From NCBI GenBank assembly GCA_009731375.1, contig BJOX01000246.1, positions 525,343 to 559,720 on the forward strand: DNA of 34,378 nucleotides, read 5' to 3'. Source of the stretch: Paulinella micropora. Lineage: Eukaryota; Cercozoa; Imbricatea; Euglyphida. The translations under genes were made by a program, and so were the position numbers. Below, piece by piece: positions 1 to 8,490 of this stretch (positions are counted from its first letter, which is position 1; every line of letters starts with the position of its first letter). The notes below the pieces were generated by a model, which made no database searches, was not told the DNA's origin, and saw nothing but the letters and a program-made list of their open reading frames with translations.

Positions 1-500
1 TTTTCATCTTTAACCTTTTCGGGGTTGCCATACACTAATCTATAAAGTTGCTCTCGTGTTTGATATAGTGCATTTAACCGCATTTTACAAACCCCTTGTT
101 CGTTCTCTAGTTTTTTGATTTCAGTTTCCAACCATAGCAACTTTGTCTTGTAAAAGCACATATAATGCTTATCTTCTAATGAGTGGACGCCTGCCTTTAT
201 CTTCTTTTCGCATATTGCGCATTGCCTCTCTGTCATGTAATCTATTTCTAAAAGGCCGATGTTTTTCCTAGGTCTATAGAAATGGTTATACGAACACGAA
301 ACACCAACAAATACAACATAATCGCCACACGCATACGGGTACGCCTTAGTTATCCGCTTATTACATAAGCATCGCTCTGGATCGTTTAAATACTCTAGGT
401 TTTCACTTGCTTCAACATCAGTGGGCATCCATTGCTTTTTGTCAGGTTGTATGCCCGCGAGTATTTCGTTTATCCGTTCTTCACCTTGAGTCTTTGCCAT
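1..500 (-). CDS. Partial hypothetical protein, NCLDV-like segment, runs off the window
   Basis: An open frame on the minus strand starts at ATG 500-498 (begins MAKTQGE) and stays open to the window edge, about 166 residues, so the C-terminus is missing. Two Cys-rich spots are visible, a CLC about residue 45 and a CAIC about residue 93, followed by a Lys/Glu/Leu-rich stretch (LETEIKKLENE) that looks like a coiled coil. I do not recognise the family; a metal-binding role is only suggested by the paired cysteines. The ATG was chosen because it follows an AT-rich motif (517-534) that recurs in front of the next gene. The next gene ends at 546, leaving only 45 bases between them, which is virus-like spacing. 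Codon use is AT-rich, unlike the genes beyond the gap. Confidence 0.6.
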   Translation of the reverse strand, partial: MAKTQGEERINEILAGIQPDKKQWMPTDVEASENLEYLNDPERCLCNKRITKAYPYACGDYVVFVGVSCSYNHFYRPRKNIGLLEIDYMTERQCAICEKKIKAGVHSLEDKHYMCFYKTKLLWLETEIKKLENEQGVCKMRLNALYQTREQLYRLVYGNPEKVKDE

Positions 501-516
501 TGTCTTATGTGGTGTA

Positions 517-534
517 TTATATATATTATACATA
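517..534 (-). promoter_or_regulatory. Upstream promoter-like motif of the 1-500 gene
   Basis: Read on the minus strand this is TATGTATAATATATATAA. The same 18 bases occur at 756-773 in front of the next gene. The motif ends 16 bases before the ATG here and 18 bases before it there. Shared sequence plus near-fixed distance suggests a TATA-like promoter; no transcript evidence is available. Confidence 0.5.
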
Positions 535-545
535 AGGTTATTTCT

Positions 546-737
546 TTAGAATGAAATTCCTTGTGCTCGCTTTCTCTTATCGTTCCTTTTAGCACTAATC
601 GTCTCTTTGTTCGCTTCGTAATATTTCTTGCTTGCCTTTCTAGCCATCTCGGGCTTCCTTTTCGCATATTCCAGTCTTGATTTTCTGCGAGCCTCCAGTC
701 GCTCCTCATCTGTCAAATACTTAAGTGGCGGTGCCAT
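546..737 (-). CDS. Small basic protein of a type common in giant viruses
   Basis: 63 residues, ATG at 737. It is dominated by Arg, Lys, Glu and Ala and contains runs such as ARRKSRLEYAKRKPEMARK and a KYYEANKETISAKR segment. Short basic helical repeats built on YYEANKE-like units are frequent in nucleocytoplasmic large DNA viruses and in DNA derived from them, often next to Cys-rich zinc modules. No catalytic motif is present; nucleic-acid binding is an inference from charge. The gene lies head-to-tail between its neighbours, with 45 bases to the ATG downstream, and carries the same promoter-like motif (756-773) as that gene. Confidence 0.6.
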   Translation of the reverse strand: MAPPLKYLTDEERLEARRKSRLEYAKRKPEMARKASKKYYEANKETISAKRNDKRKRAQGISF

Positions 738-755
738 CTTATATTACAATATATC

Positions 756-773
756 TTATATATATTATACATA
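756..773 (-). promoter_or_regulatory. Second copy of the promoter-like motif
   Basis: Identical on the minus strand to the 517-534 motif (TATGTATAATATATATAA), 18 bases upstream of the ATG at 737. The flanking bases differ, so the match is not part of a larger duplication. Confidence 0.5.
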
Positions 774-1534
774 ATAATATTACTTTTAAATAGAAAATCC
801 CCCCGTCAATTCCGCTTCGCCGACGCTTCCCGTATGGTTTGCCCGCGGTTATGTCTGGTGGCACAAATCGCCTTCAACTGCTTCTTTTTGCCCCCGTCCT
901 TAAAGTCCTTTTTTTTATTTTTAAGTCCCCTGGAATTTTAAGGACACCCTAGAAGCGGTATTTTATTGTAATTCTAACTCCGCCCATATTACCACACGCC
1001 CCATCCTTACTTCCTTATTATTTTTATTAACATTATTATTATAAAAAGAGGGTATGTAAAAGAGGATTTAACCCAATTTGACTGAGTTTAACCCCCCGTC
1101 CTTAAAAAAGTCCCTCATTTTCAGAAAAATTGGCTGACCCCCCCCCCCCTTTATAGTCCCCTGTGCCATTTGGCCGAGGGGGGTAATGTTGAAACTGAGA
1201 ACAAGGGACTACATCCCCCGATAGTTTAAATGAAGACATTTTAACGAAATAAGCCTCCTACACCCATTGTTTAAGTCCTTACGAGTTGGCGGATCCTTAT
1301 TTCCATAAGTACCCTTGATTTACCAAAACAGCAAAATACGCTCTCCTATTAATCGCGGGTAATAAACCGATTGAAAACTTGGCCTCCAAAACATGAAAAA
1401 AATGAAAATTTTTTGACATTTTCAAAACTTTTTCACATTTTTGAGAAAAAAAATGAAACAATAAAATGAACCATCTCAAAAAAATGAACAAAAACAAGGA
1501 CTTATTGAAAAAAAATAAGGACACCTAGCAAGGT
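774..1534. other. Intergenic, AT-rich, no gene seen
   Basis: No convincing ORF. It holds a run of 12 C (about 1138-1149), two copies of CCCCCGTCCTTAAA (about 892-905 and 1097-1110), and at 949-985 a sequence resembling the 3-prime end and downstream flank of the 1535-1918 gene (AAGGACACCCTAG versus AAGGACACCTAG). That could be a relic of a second gene copy or a shared 3-prime signal. Confidence 0.5.
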
Positions 1535-1918
1535 TTATTCTGCTGTAATTCGTCTTGCTCCACCACACTCCTTACATTGGCGTTTCTGCCTTCTGTGATC
1601 ACATACCCCGCTTCCACCGCAGTCCTTGCAAGTATATCTTTCTTTCTTATGCTCACATATCTCACCACCACCGCAGTCCGTGCATCTGCTTCTTCGTTTC
1701 TTATGCTCACATATCGCACCACCACCGCAGTCCGTGCATATGGTTTTCCGTCTATTATGTTCGCATTTACGTTTATCATTCGCCACTCTATACCTTCTTC
1801 TACAATCATCACAAGACTTCAACCTCCGCCCCTTGCCATTCAAAAATTGCCGTGGCAATCTCCAGCATTTACACTTACCGCACTTCTCATGTTTAACCTC
1901 TTCTGTTATCATTTCCAT
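1535..1918 (-). CDS. Tandem Cys/His zinc-module protein, NCLDV-like
   Basis: 127 residues, ATG at 1918, TAA at 1535. The N-terminal part has a CxxC (KCGKCKC), a WRLPRQF-like stretch and a second pair (SCDDC). The rest is four copies of a unit of about 18 residues with consensus CEH(N/K)+++xxCxDCGGG: CEHNRRKTICTDCGG, CEHKKRRSRCTDCGG, CEHKKERYTCKDCGG and CDHRRQKRQCKECGG. Each unit offers Cys, His and CxxC, consistent with one zinc site per unit. This architecture is familiar from giant-virus proteins of unknown function and from algal genomes carrying viral DNA. A TATATATA lies directly before the ATG. The N gap starts 18 bases upstream, so any true promoter is hidden. An earlier start inside the gap cannot be excluded. 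Confidence 0.75.
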   Translation of the reverse strand: MEMITEEVKHEKCGKCKCWRLPRQFLNGKGRRLKSCDDCRRRYRVANDKRKCEHNRRKTICTDCGGGAICEHKKRRSRCTDCGGGEICEHKKERYTCKDCGGSGVCDHRRQKRQCKECGGARRITAE

Positions 1919-1936
1919 TATATATAGTTTCTTGTA

Positions 1937-2576
1937 NNNNNNNNNNNNNNNNNNNNNNNNNNNNNNNNNNNNNNNNNNNNNNNNNNNNNNNNNNNNNNNN
2001 NNNNNNNNNNNNNNNNNNNNNNNNNNNNNNNNNNNNNNNNNNNNNNNNNNNNNNNNNNNNNNNNNNNNNNNNNNNNNNNNNNNNNNNNNNNNNNNNNNNN
2101 NNNNNNNNNNNNNNNNNNNNNNNNNNNNNNNNNNNNNNNNNNNNNNNNNNNNNNNNNNNNNNNNNNNNNNNNNNNNNNNNNNNNNNNNNNNNNNNNNNNN
2201 NNNNNNNNNNNNNNNNNNNNNNNNNNNNNNNNNNNNNNNNNNNNNNNNNNNNNNNNNNNNNNNNNNNNNNNNNNNNNNNNNNNNNNNNNNNNNNNNNNNN
2301 NNNNNNNNNNNNNNNNNNNNNNNNNNNNNNNNNNNNNNNNNNNNNNNNNNNNNNNNNNNNNNNNNNNNNNNNNNNNNNNNNNNNNNNNNNNNNNNNNNNN
2401 NNNNNNNNNNNNNNNNNNNNNNNNNNNNNNNNNNNNNNNNNNNNNNNNNNNNNNNNNNNNNNNNNNNNNNNNNNNNNNNNNNNNNNNNNNNNNNNNNNNN
2501 NNNNNNNNNNNNNNNNNNNNNNNNNNNNNNNNNNNNNNNNNNNNNNNNNNNNNNNNNNNNNNNNNNNNNNNNNNNN
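1937..2576. other. Assembly gap (640 N)
   Basis: A run of N bounded on the right by a long (TA)n. The left side (virus-like, intronless) and right side (spliced, microsatellite-rich) differ in character, so the join may be a scaffolding decision and not a proven linkage. Confidence 0.99.
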
Positions 2577-2667
<91 letters not shown>

Positions 2668-3360
2668 GACTCTTCGCTCTGGGTATCGCTTGGTAGCTAT
2701 AAGGTAGGTATATTTGTATACATATATATACATATATATATATACATAGAGAGAGAGAGAGAGAGAGGGAGATTGTTGAGTAGCGACCAGTAACCAAGCT
2801 GGAAGATTGACAAGCTTTGGTGCTAGGCCAGTGTCTTTGGTTTTTCTTCCAAGAGCTCGAACTCAATCGAACACATTTGCGAGAAGCCTTCTTGTGTAGG
2901 AGGTTTTACCTGAGAAAGTGGAGATAGAGAGAATGATATATATATATATATGTATAATGATATAAATATATATATGTATACTATATATATTTATATATTG
3001 TATATTGTATATGGTATGTATACATGTACCTCGGTCACCGTGGCTTTCAAGTTGGCGTAGTTTGAGTTGGACAATGATTGCCTGATCCGTGGAAATGACT
3101 TCCATACCAACTTCATCAGTCTTTTTACACAATAAGACGTGCCATGAAGGGACTCGTGGTGACCTTGTCACCAATCAAATGGATTTGTTTTCAAGCTGGG
3201 TGTAACAACAACCAGAAGCAGGAAAAATATTTATTTATGCATGCATGTAATATTGTGTGTGTGCGTATAATATGTGCGTTTGTGTGTATGTACGTAAGGA
3301 CCTCTGCCACGGCTGTGCAGTCAAACATGCCCAAGTCCATCCTGGCAAGATGTGGTCTCC

Positions 3361-3445
<85 letters not shown>

Positions 3446-3614
3446 CTTACCTAGGTTCACCACCTACCAGTCGCCCGACCCGGACACCAGAACTGACATG
3501 TATCAAGCCGAACCAGGTCATACACATGCAATAATACGTGCACATTATTATACACAATATACATATATATACATACACAATGATGCTGTGAAGAAGATAT
3601 ACATATGCATATTG

Positions 3615-3696
<82 letters not shown>

Positions 3697-3704
3697 TATA
3701 ACAC

Positions 3705-3786
<82 letters not shown>

Positions 3787-3848
3787 TATACATATATATA
3801 TACATATGTATACATATACATACATATATACATGTACATATAGAAGCG
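2577..3848. repeat. Microsatellite stretch: (TA)n, (GA)n, (ATCT)n, (ACATAT)n
   Basis: (TA)n at 2579-2665, (GA)n at 2746-2771, AT-rich at 2935-3020, (ATCT)n at 3358-3444, and (ACATAT)n at 3602-3692 and 3706-3785. Between them, 3021-3200 is ordinary-complexity DNA with open frames on both strands, but I see no recognisable protein or complete splice pair, so no gene is called. Confidence 0.85.
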
Positions 3849-4871
3849 ATGTTCTCCCCGAAGACTCTCATCAAGTTAGAGCTAGATTCCCTGCCGTTCG
3901 TCCCAGCAGCGTACAGCCAGCAGATGGCTATCCAGGCAGCAGTCAACAAGCTGGAGGAACAGTTGAATGGCCTGTCTAATGATCTGAAGAGTGGTAAAAA
4001 GGTACCTATCTCTATATGCTTATTTACATATTTAGAAAAAATAAATCTGTTTGTTTGCCTGTCTATCTGTGACTGTTTATGCATCAACCTGTCAGTGTTT
4101 GTACATCTATGTAGAGTCAGTCTGGTGGCTTGAAGCAACAGGAGCACAAAAACCTGCAAGACGCCATCAAGAGCACCCAAGAGTCCGTTAAGGACTTAAA
4201 GAAGCTGTTGGAGAAGCTACAGCGCGATGTGGGGGCGTACAAGCCTCGAGCTCCTAAAAAAAGAAAAACAAGTCTTCGCCAGAAGTTACCATCGCCTCGG
4301 AGCTTGTCGACACCAAAGAGCGGTACATTCATATTTATAGACAATGTCCTACATACAATTACATACAAGTACATATTACATAAATACATGCATACATACA
4401 TGCATACATACATACCAACCTAGGATGGCACTACTGGAAGTGCAAGTTGGAAAAGTGGAAAAAGATACAGCAAAAGAAACGGCAAATCGGTACATGCACA
4501 CATGCATACATACATACATACATGCAGTACATACATACATACATACATATGCATACATAATATACATGCATACATACATACATAATAAATATATGCATGC
4601 CATGATGCATACATACATGGGTATTTATGTATATGCCGCGACCGCCGCAAATATGCCGCGACCGCCGCGAGCGCTGAGAGTGTCCTCTGCATACCGCGCA
4701 CATGTAATTTATACATGCCGCGAGCGCCGCGAATATGCCGCGAGCGCCGCGTATATGCCGCGAGCGCCATACATACATACCATACATACATGCAATACAT
4801 ACAAAAGCAAATCGGTACGTATACATGCACACATGCATACATACATACATACATGCAATACATACATACAA

Positions 4872-4904
<33 letters not shown>

Positions 4905-5211
4905 CATGCATACATACATACATAATAAATATATGCATGCCATGATGCATACATACATGGGTATTTATGTATATGCCGCGACCGCCGCAAATATGCCGCG
5001 ACCGCCGCGAGCGCTGAGAGTGTCCTCTGCATACCGCGCACATGTAATTTATTCATGCCGCGAGCGCCGCGAATATGCCGCGAGCGCCGCGTATATGCCG
5101 CGAGCGCCATACATACATACCATACATACATGCAATACATACAAAAGCAAATCGGTACGTATACATGCACACATGCATACATACATACATACATGCAATA
5201 CATACATACAA

Positions 5212-5244
<33 letters not shown>

Positions 5245-6026
5245 CATGCATACATACATACATAATAAATATATGCATGCCATGATGCATACATACATGG
5301 GTATTTATGTATATGCCGCGACCGCCGCAAATATGCCGCGACCGCCGCGAGCGCTGAGAGTGTCCTCTGCATACCGCGCACATGTAATTTATACATGCCG
5401 CGAGCGCCGCGAATATGCCGCGAGCGCCATACATACATACCATACATACATGCAATACATACAAAGGCTCAAGGAGGCGGAGAACGCAAGCAAGCAATCG
5501 AAAGCCGACCGCGAACAACTGGAGCGTCGGATGTCGGAGATGGAGAAACAACTCGAAAAGCTGAAAGGTCTTTGTGTATGTAACATCTTATGTATGCAAA
5601 TTATGTATGTATGTTATGTGTGTATGTATGCATGTCTGCATTGTATGTAAGAAGTGCATGAATGTATTCATGATAATACTATGTATGTAATAATAACATT
5701 GTATGCATGCATGTACGTATGTATGTATTTATGTATGTATTTGCATCTATGTAGGAAAAAAACATGGAAGCAAGCCTGCCAAAAAAAAGAAAAAGAAGGG
5801 GAAGAAGTGCGACGACGGTTCACAGAAGGTGGACAGCGACGAAGAACCGTCAGACGAAGAAGAAGAGGAAGGCGGTGATGAAGACACTGGCGGCGGAAAG
5901 AACAACGACGGCAGCGGCAGTGGCAGCACTGGCAAAGTCAAGGACGACGGCGGCCAAGGCAGCAGCAAAAAGAAGAACGGCGATGGCGGCACTGGCAAAC
6001 AGGGCAATACGAGCAAGGAAAAAACG
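3849..6026 (+). CDS. Coiled-coil, Lys/Asp-rich protein, N-terminal exons (block A)
   Basis: Model by eye: exons 3849-4001, 4115-4322 (or to 4305), 4424-4489, 5467-5567 and 5755-6026. Exon 1 begins MFSPKTLIKLELD and ends AAG|gtacct. Exon 2 is helical (ESVKDLKKLLEKLQRD). Exons 3 and 4 join in phase 2 and exons 4 and 5 in phase 1 to give a continuous coiled coil (EQLERRMSEMEKQLEKLK), then poly-Lys (KKKKKK), an acidic run (SDEEPSDEEEEEGG) and a Gly/Asp/Lys-rich linker. The exon 2 to 3 join fits only with a weak donor (CTT|gtcgac, 4305); the stronger donor at 4322 shifts the frame. Without splicing at 6026 the frame stops at TGA 6039-6041. Basic and acidic tails suggest a nuclear protein. I do not recognise a family. 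It may continue into blocks B to D. Confidence 0.6.
4362..5466 (+). repeat. Intron with three tandem copies of a 320-340-bp unit
   Basis: After an (ACAT)n lead-in, units begin at CAAATCGGTAC near 4483, 4808 and 5148. Each carries (ACAT)n, a block of about 20-bp GC-rich units (ATGCCGCGAGCGCCGCG-like), and the string CTGAGAGTGTCCTCTGCATAC. Units 2 and 3 are nearly identical; the last lacks one 20-bp GC-rich unit. The repeat start includes the 3-prime end of the exon at 4424-4489, so each copy brings a duplicated 5-prime splice site. Confidence 0.85.
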
Positions 6027-6190
6027 GTACAGTCCTACTGAGGCTTTATGCACTGTATTTTATCTCATTCAAACAAGTTTTGTTTCATTAAAAAATCATA
6101 CATGCATATGAATAATATTATATACATGTTCAAATCTTTAAAACGTTATTTCATTAAAGAGTTTTTTACCGTTGTGGTGCGGGTGATCAG

Positions 6191-6961
6191 CTACCGGCGA
6201 GGCCCGAGCCCCCGCCCCGCCCAGAAGCATTCAGCAGTATGTGCCCCCCAGGACGCTGGGTATGTGTGCGCTGTTTCACGCACAACAAGTTTTCTGATGT
6301 CGTGTGCGAGCGCAGCGGCTGCGGGGCCGCTAACCCTCACTTATTGGAGCTGCCTCGCTATCAAGCGACACACGGAGACTCGGTTCATGAGTGGCTATGT
6401 TGGTTTCGGCTGGCGCGGGGCCACAATCTGGGAGCCGGACACGCGTCGCCAATTTGCAGCGCTGGGGCGCCCGAGACGACATTGACTAGGTCCTTGACTG
6501 AGTCCCGCAACCAAACATCCGCCAGTGCAGGGTTACAGGGCACCGCGCGCCCGAAGTGTTACGCGCTGCTTGACTACTTCCTTCAGGGAGAAAAGAGCAA
6601 GCTAACCTTCGTGGATGCGGGTGCAGGAGAAGGGCATGCAGTCAACATCGCGGGTGTCATGGGCTTTGCCGAAGTGTTCGGCATAGAGCTGGGAGATTTC
6701 CAAAAAAACCAAGAGAGCAGGTGGGAGTCGCTGAGCAAGCGCGCTGCTGCTGTAGGCGATAAGAAGCAGCCACAGGTGCTTTGGAGGACTGCATGCGATG
6801 CAGACTTCACACTGGACCGCCTATGGAAGGCCGCCAGCAAGCGCCGTCGCGTGGCGGTGTACAGCTTCTGCCGAGGATGGACTGCAGAGGACAAGGAACA
6901 CCTGCTGCGTATGCTGAAGAAGGACAACAGAGTCGTGTACATCTTCTTAGTGATAGAATGA
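6191..6961 (+). CDS. RanBP2-like zinc finger plus DOT1-like methyltransferase (block B)
   Basis: Open from an acceptor (gtgatcag|CTACCG, 6191) or from ATG 6239 to TGA 6959-6961. The first 16 residues are Pro-rich. Next comes WVCVRCFTHN then CERSGC, matching the W-x-C-x2-C-x3-N-x6-C pattern of RanBP2-type fingers, with four residues instead of two in the last CxC gap. From about residue 135 there is a Rossmann methyltransferase: motif I is FVDAGAGEGHAVNIAG followed by FGIEL, as in DOT1 (FVDLGSG..GVE), and later strands are RRVAVYSF and RVVYIFL. DOT1 enzymes methylate histone H3 Lys79 using S-adenosylmethionine. The domain is short and substrate residues cannot be judged, so histone specificity is an inference. 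The phase at 6191 fits block A, and a donor at 6950 (TTA|gtgata) fits 7223; alternatively it is a separate nested gene. Confidence 0.65.
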   Translation, partial: LPARPEPPPRPEAFSSMCPPGRWVCVRCFTHNKFSDVVCERSGCGAANPHLLELPRYQATHGDSVHEWLCWFRLARGHNLGAGHASPICSAGAPETTLTRSLTESRNQTSASAGLQGTARPKCYALLDYFLQGEKSKLTFVDAGAGEGHAVNIAGVMGFAEVFGIELGDFQKNQESRWESLSKRAAAVGDKKQPQVLWRTACDADFTLDRLWKAASKRRRVAVYSFCRGWTAEDKEHLLRMLKKDNRVVYIFLVIE

Positions 6962-7222
6962 ATGTTCTGCGGCAATGTGGCGCATGTGGGCTGCTGCTGG
7001 CCTTCAGCCTTACTTGCCATGCGCCAGTAGGAATGGCCGGAGCAAAGAGACGTTTAGGCTGCTTGTTTTGAGCAGGCTGCGTTCCGCCGCGCCTGCCCTT
7101 TCTCTCCATGTATGTAATATTGTATGCATGTATGCATGTAGTATTGCTATTTGTGTATGTATGTGTGTATGCAATAATTCATGTATGTGTGTATGTGTGA
7201 TATGAATATAGTAACTCTGTAG

Positions 7223-7402
7223 GATAAGACTAGTGATGGCGGCAAAAAGGACAAGACTGGTGGTGTCGACAGCGCCAGCCAGGACAGCCAGCAGGAGGAC
7301 ACGCCTATAGCTAGTCCCAACAGGAAAGTCAGCAGTCCCAAGGCCACGCACGCAGGGTTCAATTATAAAAAATATTACAATATCATACATACATATACTA
7401 GT

Positions 7403-7457
<55 letters not shown>

Positions 7458-7458
7458 G

Positions 7459-7510
<52 letters not shown>

Positions 7511-7511
7511 C

Positions 7512-7547
<36 letters not shown>

Positions 7548-7696
7548 TTAGGTATTATTGTGCTCACTGTCCCCAGACAAGGGGGTCAATTAAGGGCTAT
7601 TGCTACGGTTGCGATGAGTGCAATATGCACTTATGCTCGGAGTGCTTCCTCGAACGTGAAAGGAACAAGGCAACATTGAGTGTATATAATGAATGA
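7223..7696 (+). CDS. Gly/Lys-rich linker plus Cys-rich zinc module (block C)
   Basis: Two exons: 7223-7356 (ctctgtag|GATAAG to GCAGG|gttc) and 7552-7696 (atttag|GTATTATT to TGA 7694-7696), joined in phase 2. The intron is almost entirely (CATATA)n. Exon one is low-complexity ([14 protein letters not shown]) and ends SSPKATHA. Exon two encodes CAHC, then CYGCDEC, then LCSEC: C-x2-C-x10-C-x2-C-x2-C-x4-C-x2-C, a cross-brace-like or ribbon zinc site. PiggyBac transposases end in a Cys-rich module of similar spacing, as do PHD/ZZ-like fingers; no transposase core is seen. The composition of exon one resembles the end of block A. A donor at 7680 (TTGA|gtgtat) could continue the frame into 8203 instead of stopping. 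Confidence 0.55.
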
Positions 7697-7756
7697 ATTT
7701 TTTATAGATCATTTTCCTTGTACTGCATAGGACAAGTCCCATGACTCTTTGTCTCT

Positions 7757-7795
<39 letters not shown>

Positions 7796-8122
7796 CATAC
7801 ATACATATATAGTTGTGGTATGTTGACGACACTCGCAACACTCGCGGCGCTCACGGCATATTCGCGGCGCTCGCTGCATATACATAAATTACAAATGTGT
7901 GGTAAAGCAGGTGACACTTTAAGCGTTTATGTACACGACACTCAGTGCTCGCGGCATAAAAGCGGCGCTCGCGGCATATTTGCGGTGCTCGCGGCATATA
8001 TATAATATATATTATTTGCATGCTTGTGGTATGTACACGACACTCTCAGTGCTCGCGGCATATTAGCGGCGCTCGCGGCAGGGGGAGGGGAGAGGTTGAG
8101 AGGTAGGCCAGGCAGGGAGGGA

Positions 8123-8170
<48 letters not shown>

Positions 8171-8406
8171 GAACATGTAATATACTATGTTACACATATT
8201 AGGTACAAAGCAGCACCAGCCCACCGAGCGCCAGCACACCGAGCCCCAGCCCACCGAGCGCCGACCAAAACGCAGCGCGCGCCAGCCAAACGAAACCCGA
8301 ACATGCAGAGGACGGTGTCATAACCTTGTTCCCAAGTCCTGCACGTCAATCCCAACAGCAGCAGGCAGTGAATATGCTTCAGAGCTTAGCAGCACAGGTA
8401 CAGATA

Positions 8407-8458
<52 letters not shown>

Positions 8459-8490
8459 ATCTTATCCGTCTATCTATCTATCTATCTGGT
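7389..8490. repeat. Intronic microsatellites (CATATA)n, (TA)n, (ATCT)n
   Basis: (CATATA)n at 7395-7546, (TA)n then (TACA)n at 7757-7808, (TA)n at 8130-8167, and (ATCT)n at 8409-8488. Each lies in a predicted intron of blocks C and D, and the first ends only a few bases before the acceptor AG. Confidence 0.85.
7826..8093 (-). repeat. Inverted copies of the GC-rich GCCGCGAGCGCC block
   Basis: Two to three blocks of CTCGCGGCATATTCGCGGCG-like units occur here, the reverse complement of the units in the 4.6-5.4 kb intron. CGACACTCTCAGTGCTCGCGGC at 8037-8060 also matches in reverse the GAGCGCTGAGAGTGTC string of those units. So this is a dispersed repeat present in both orientations. Confidence 0.75.

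Noticed and set aside
1535-2866. 443-residue minus-strand ORF
   Set aside because: It runs through the 640-N gap and the (TA)n tract; only the part below 1918 is a believable protein.
3144-3300. Possible exon starting MKGLVVTLSPIKW
   Set aside because: Open frames exist on both strands, but no splice pair or family signal decides between them.
4483-5466. CRISPR-like array
   Set aside because: Units are 320-340 bp tandem duplications with microsatellites; there are no short direct repeats with unique spacers and the setting is a eukaryotic intron.
4376-5551. ORFs made of MYVCMYVC-type repeats
   Set aside because: Translations of (ACAT)n and the 340-bp intron units; the real exons flank them with matching splice phases.
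7552-7696. PiggyBac transposase end
   Set aside because: The Cys spacing is similar, but no DDD transposase core, terminal inverted repeats or TTAA sites were found nearby.
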